Assembly: GCA_050945995.1 (NCBI GenBank)
Contig: JBMNUA010000148.1
Span: 1-6,204 of the forward strand
DNA: 6,204 nucleotides
Reading direction: 5' to 3'
Origin: RUG11247 sp050945995
Lineage (GTDB): Bacteria > Bacillota > Clostridia > Christensenellales > Aristaeellaceae
The notes under the pieces were generated by a model, which saw nothing but the letters and a program-made list of their open reading frames with translations, made no database searches and had not been told where the DNA came from. Positions 6,083 to 6,204 of this stretch are shown one piece after another. The stretch's first letter is position 1. Every line of letters begins with the position of its first letter. Made by a program: the position numbers and the translations under genes.

Positions 6083-6160
6083 TGGGGTGGATAATGGGAA
6101 TTGAACCCACGGCCTCCAGGGCCACAACCTGGCACTCTAACCATCTGAGCTATATCCACC
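6083..6160 (-). tRNA. tRNA-His(GUG)
   Basis: The minus-strand cloverleaf has acceptor GTGGATA/TATCCAC, an encoded CCA (6085-6083) and anticodon loop TTGTGGC, giving anticodon GTG. An extra 5' G (G-1, complement of 6160) faces C73 (complement of 6086), the identity mark of tRNA-His. Confidence 0.96.
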
Positions 6161-6169
6161 GCAACCATC

Positions 6170-6204
6170 TGGCGCGCCCGAAGGGATTCGAACCCCTGAC
6201 CCAC
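6170..6204 (-). tRNA. tRNA 3' end, probably tRNA-Arg (cut by window edge)
   Basis: The minus strand shows the T arm AGGGG-TTCGAAT-CCCTT, the acceptor 3' strand CGGGCGC, discriminator G and an encoded CCA (6172-6170). The implied acceptor 5' strand GCGCCCG and the variable-loop remnant GGGTC resemble bacterial tRNA-Arg, but the anticodon is outside the window. It is 9 nt upstream of tRNA-His in the same orientation. Confidence 0.75.

Overview
The window looks like a chromosomal stretch from a GC-rich, Gram-positive-type bacterium, most likely a clostridial member of the Bacillota. The evidence is a large multi-domain YkuD L,D-transpeptidase with peptidoglycan-binding and SH3 repeats, a DUF523 protein, tRNA genes with encoded CCA ends, Shine-Dalgarno starts and tightly packed genes. 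This is inference from gene content; no rRNA or marker gene is present to settle it.

Plus strand, bases 2-4703, holds four genes so close together that they should form one operon: a 5'-truncated L,D-transpeptidase (cell-wall cross-linking), an MFS transporter of the SLC45/GPH-like type (2-nt gap), a membrane-anchored glycerophosphodiester phosphodiesterase (4-nt ATGA overlap) and the RNA 2',3'-cyclic phosphodiesterase ThpR/LigT (3-nt gap). The first three act at the envelope. ThpR is an RNA-end enzyme and probably just shares the transcript. A strong hairpin at 4716-4743 closes the operon and is also well formed for the opposite strand.

Minus strand, read from the right edge leftwards, holds a tRNA cluster (3' end of a probable tRNA-Arg, then tRNA-His, tRNA-Gln and tRNA-Lys), a hairpin terminator, and a DUF523 gene related to the thiouracil desulfidase TudS. 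It converges on the plus-strand operon.

The unusual part is 4771-5337, between the DUF523 stop codon and the shared terminator. It contains exactly three tandem 189-bp units, each a degenerate copy of the 3' end of the DUF523 gene and each ending at the corresponding stop codon. With the true gene end this makes four gene tails in a row. The copies share a frameshift, an in-frame stop and a 21-nt deletion relative to the gene, so they are pseudogene fragments amplified from one damaged founder. No new defence, mobile or CRISPR-type system is visible; the rest of the region is ordinary housekeeping and envelope DNA.
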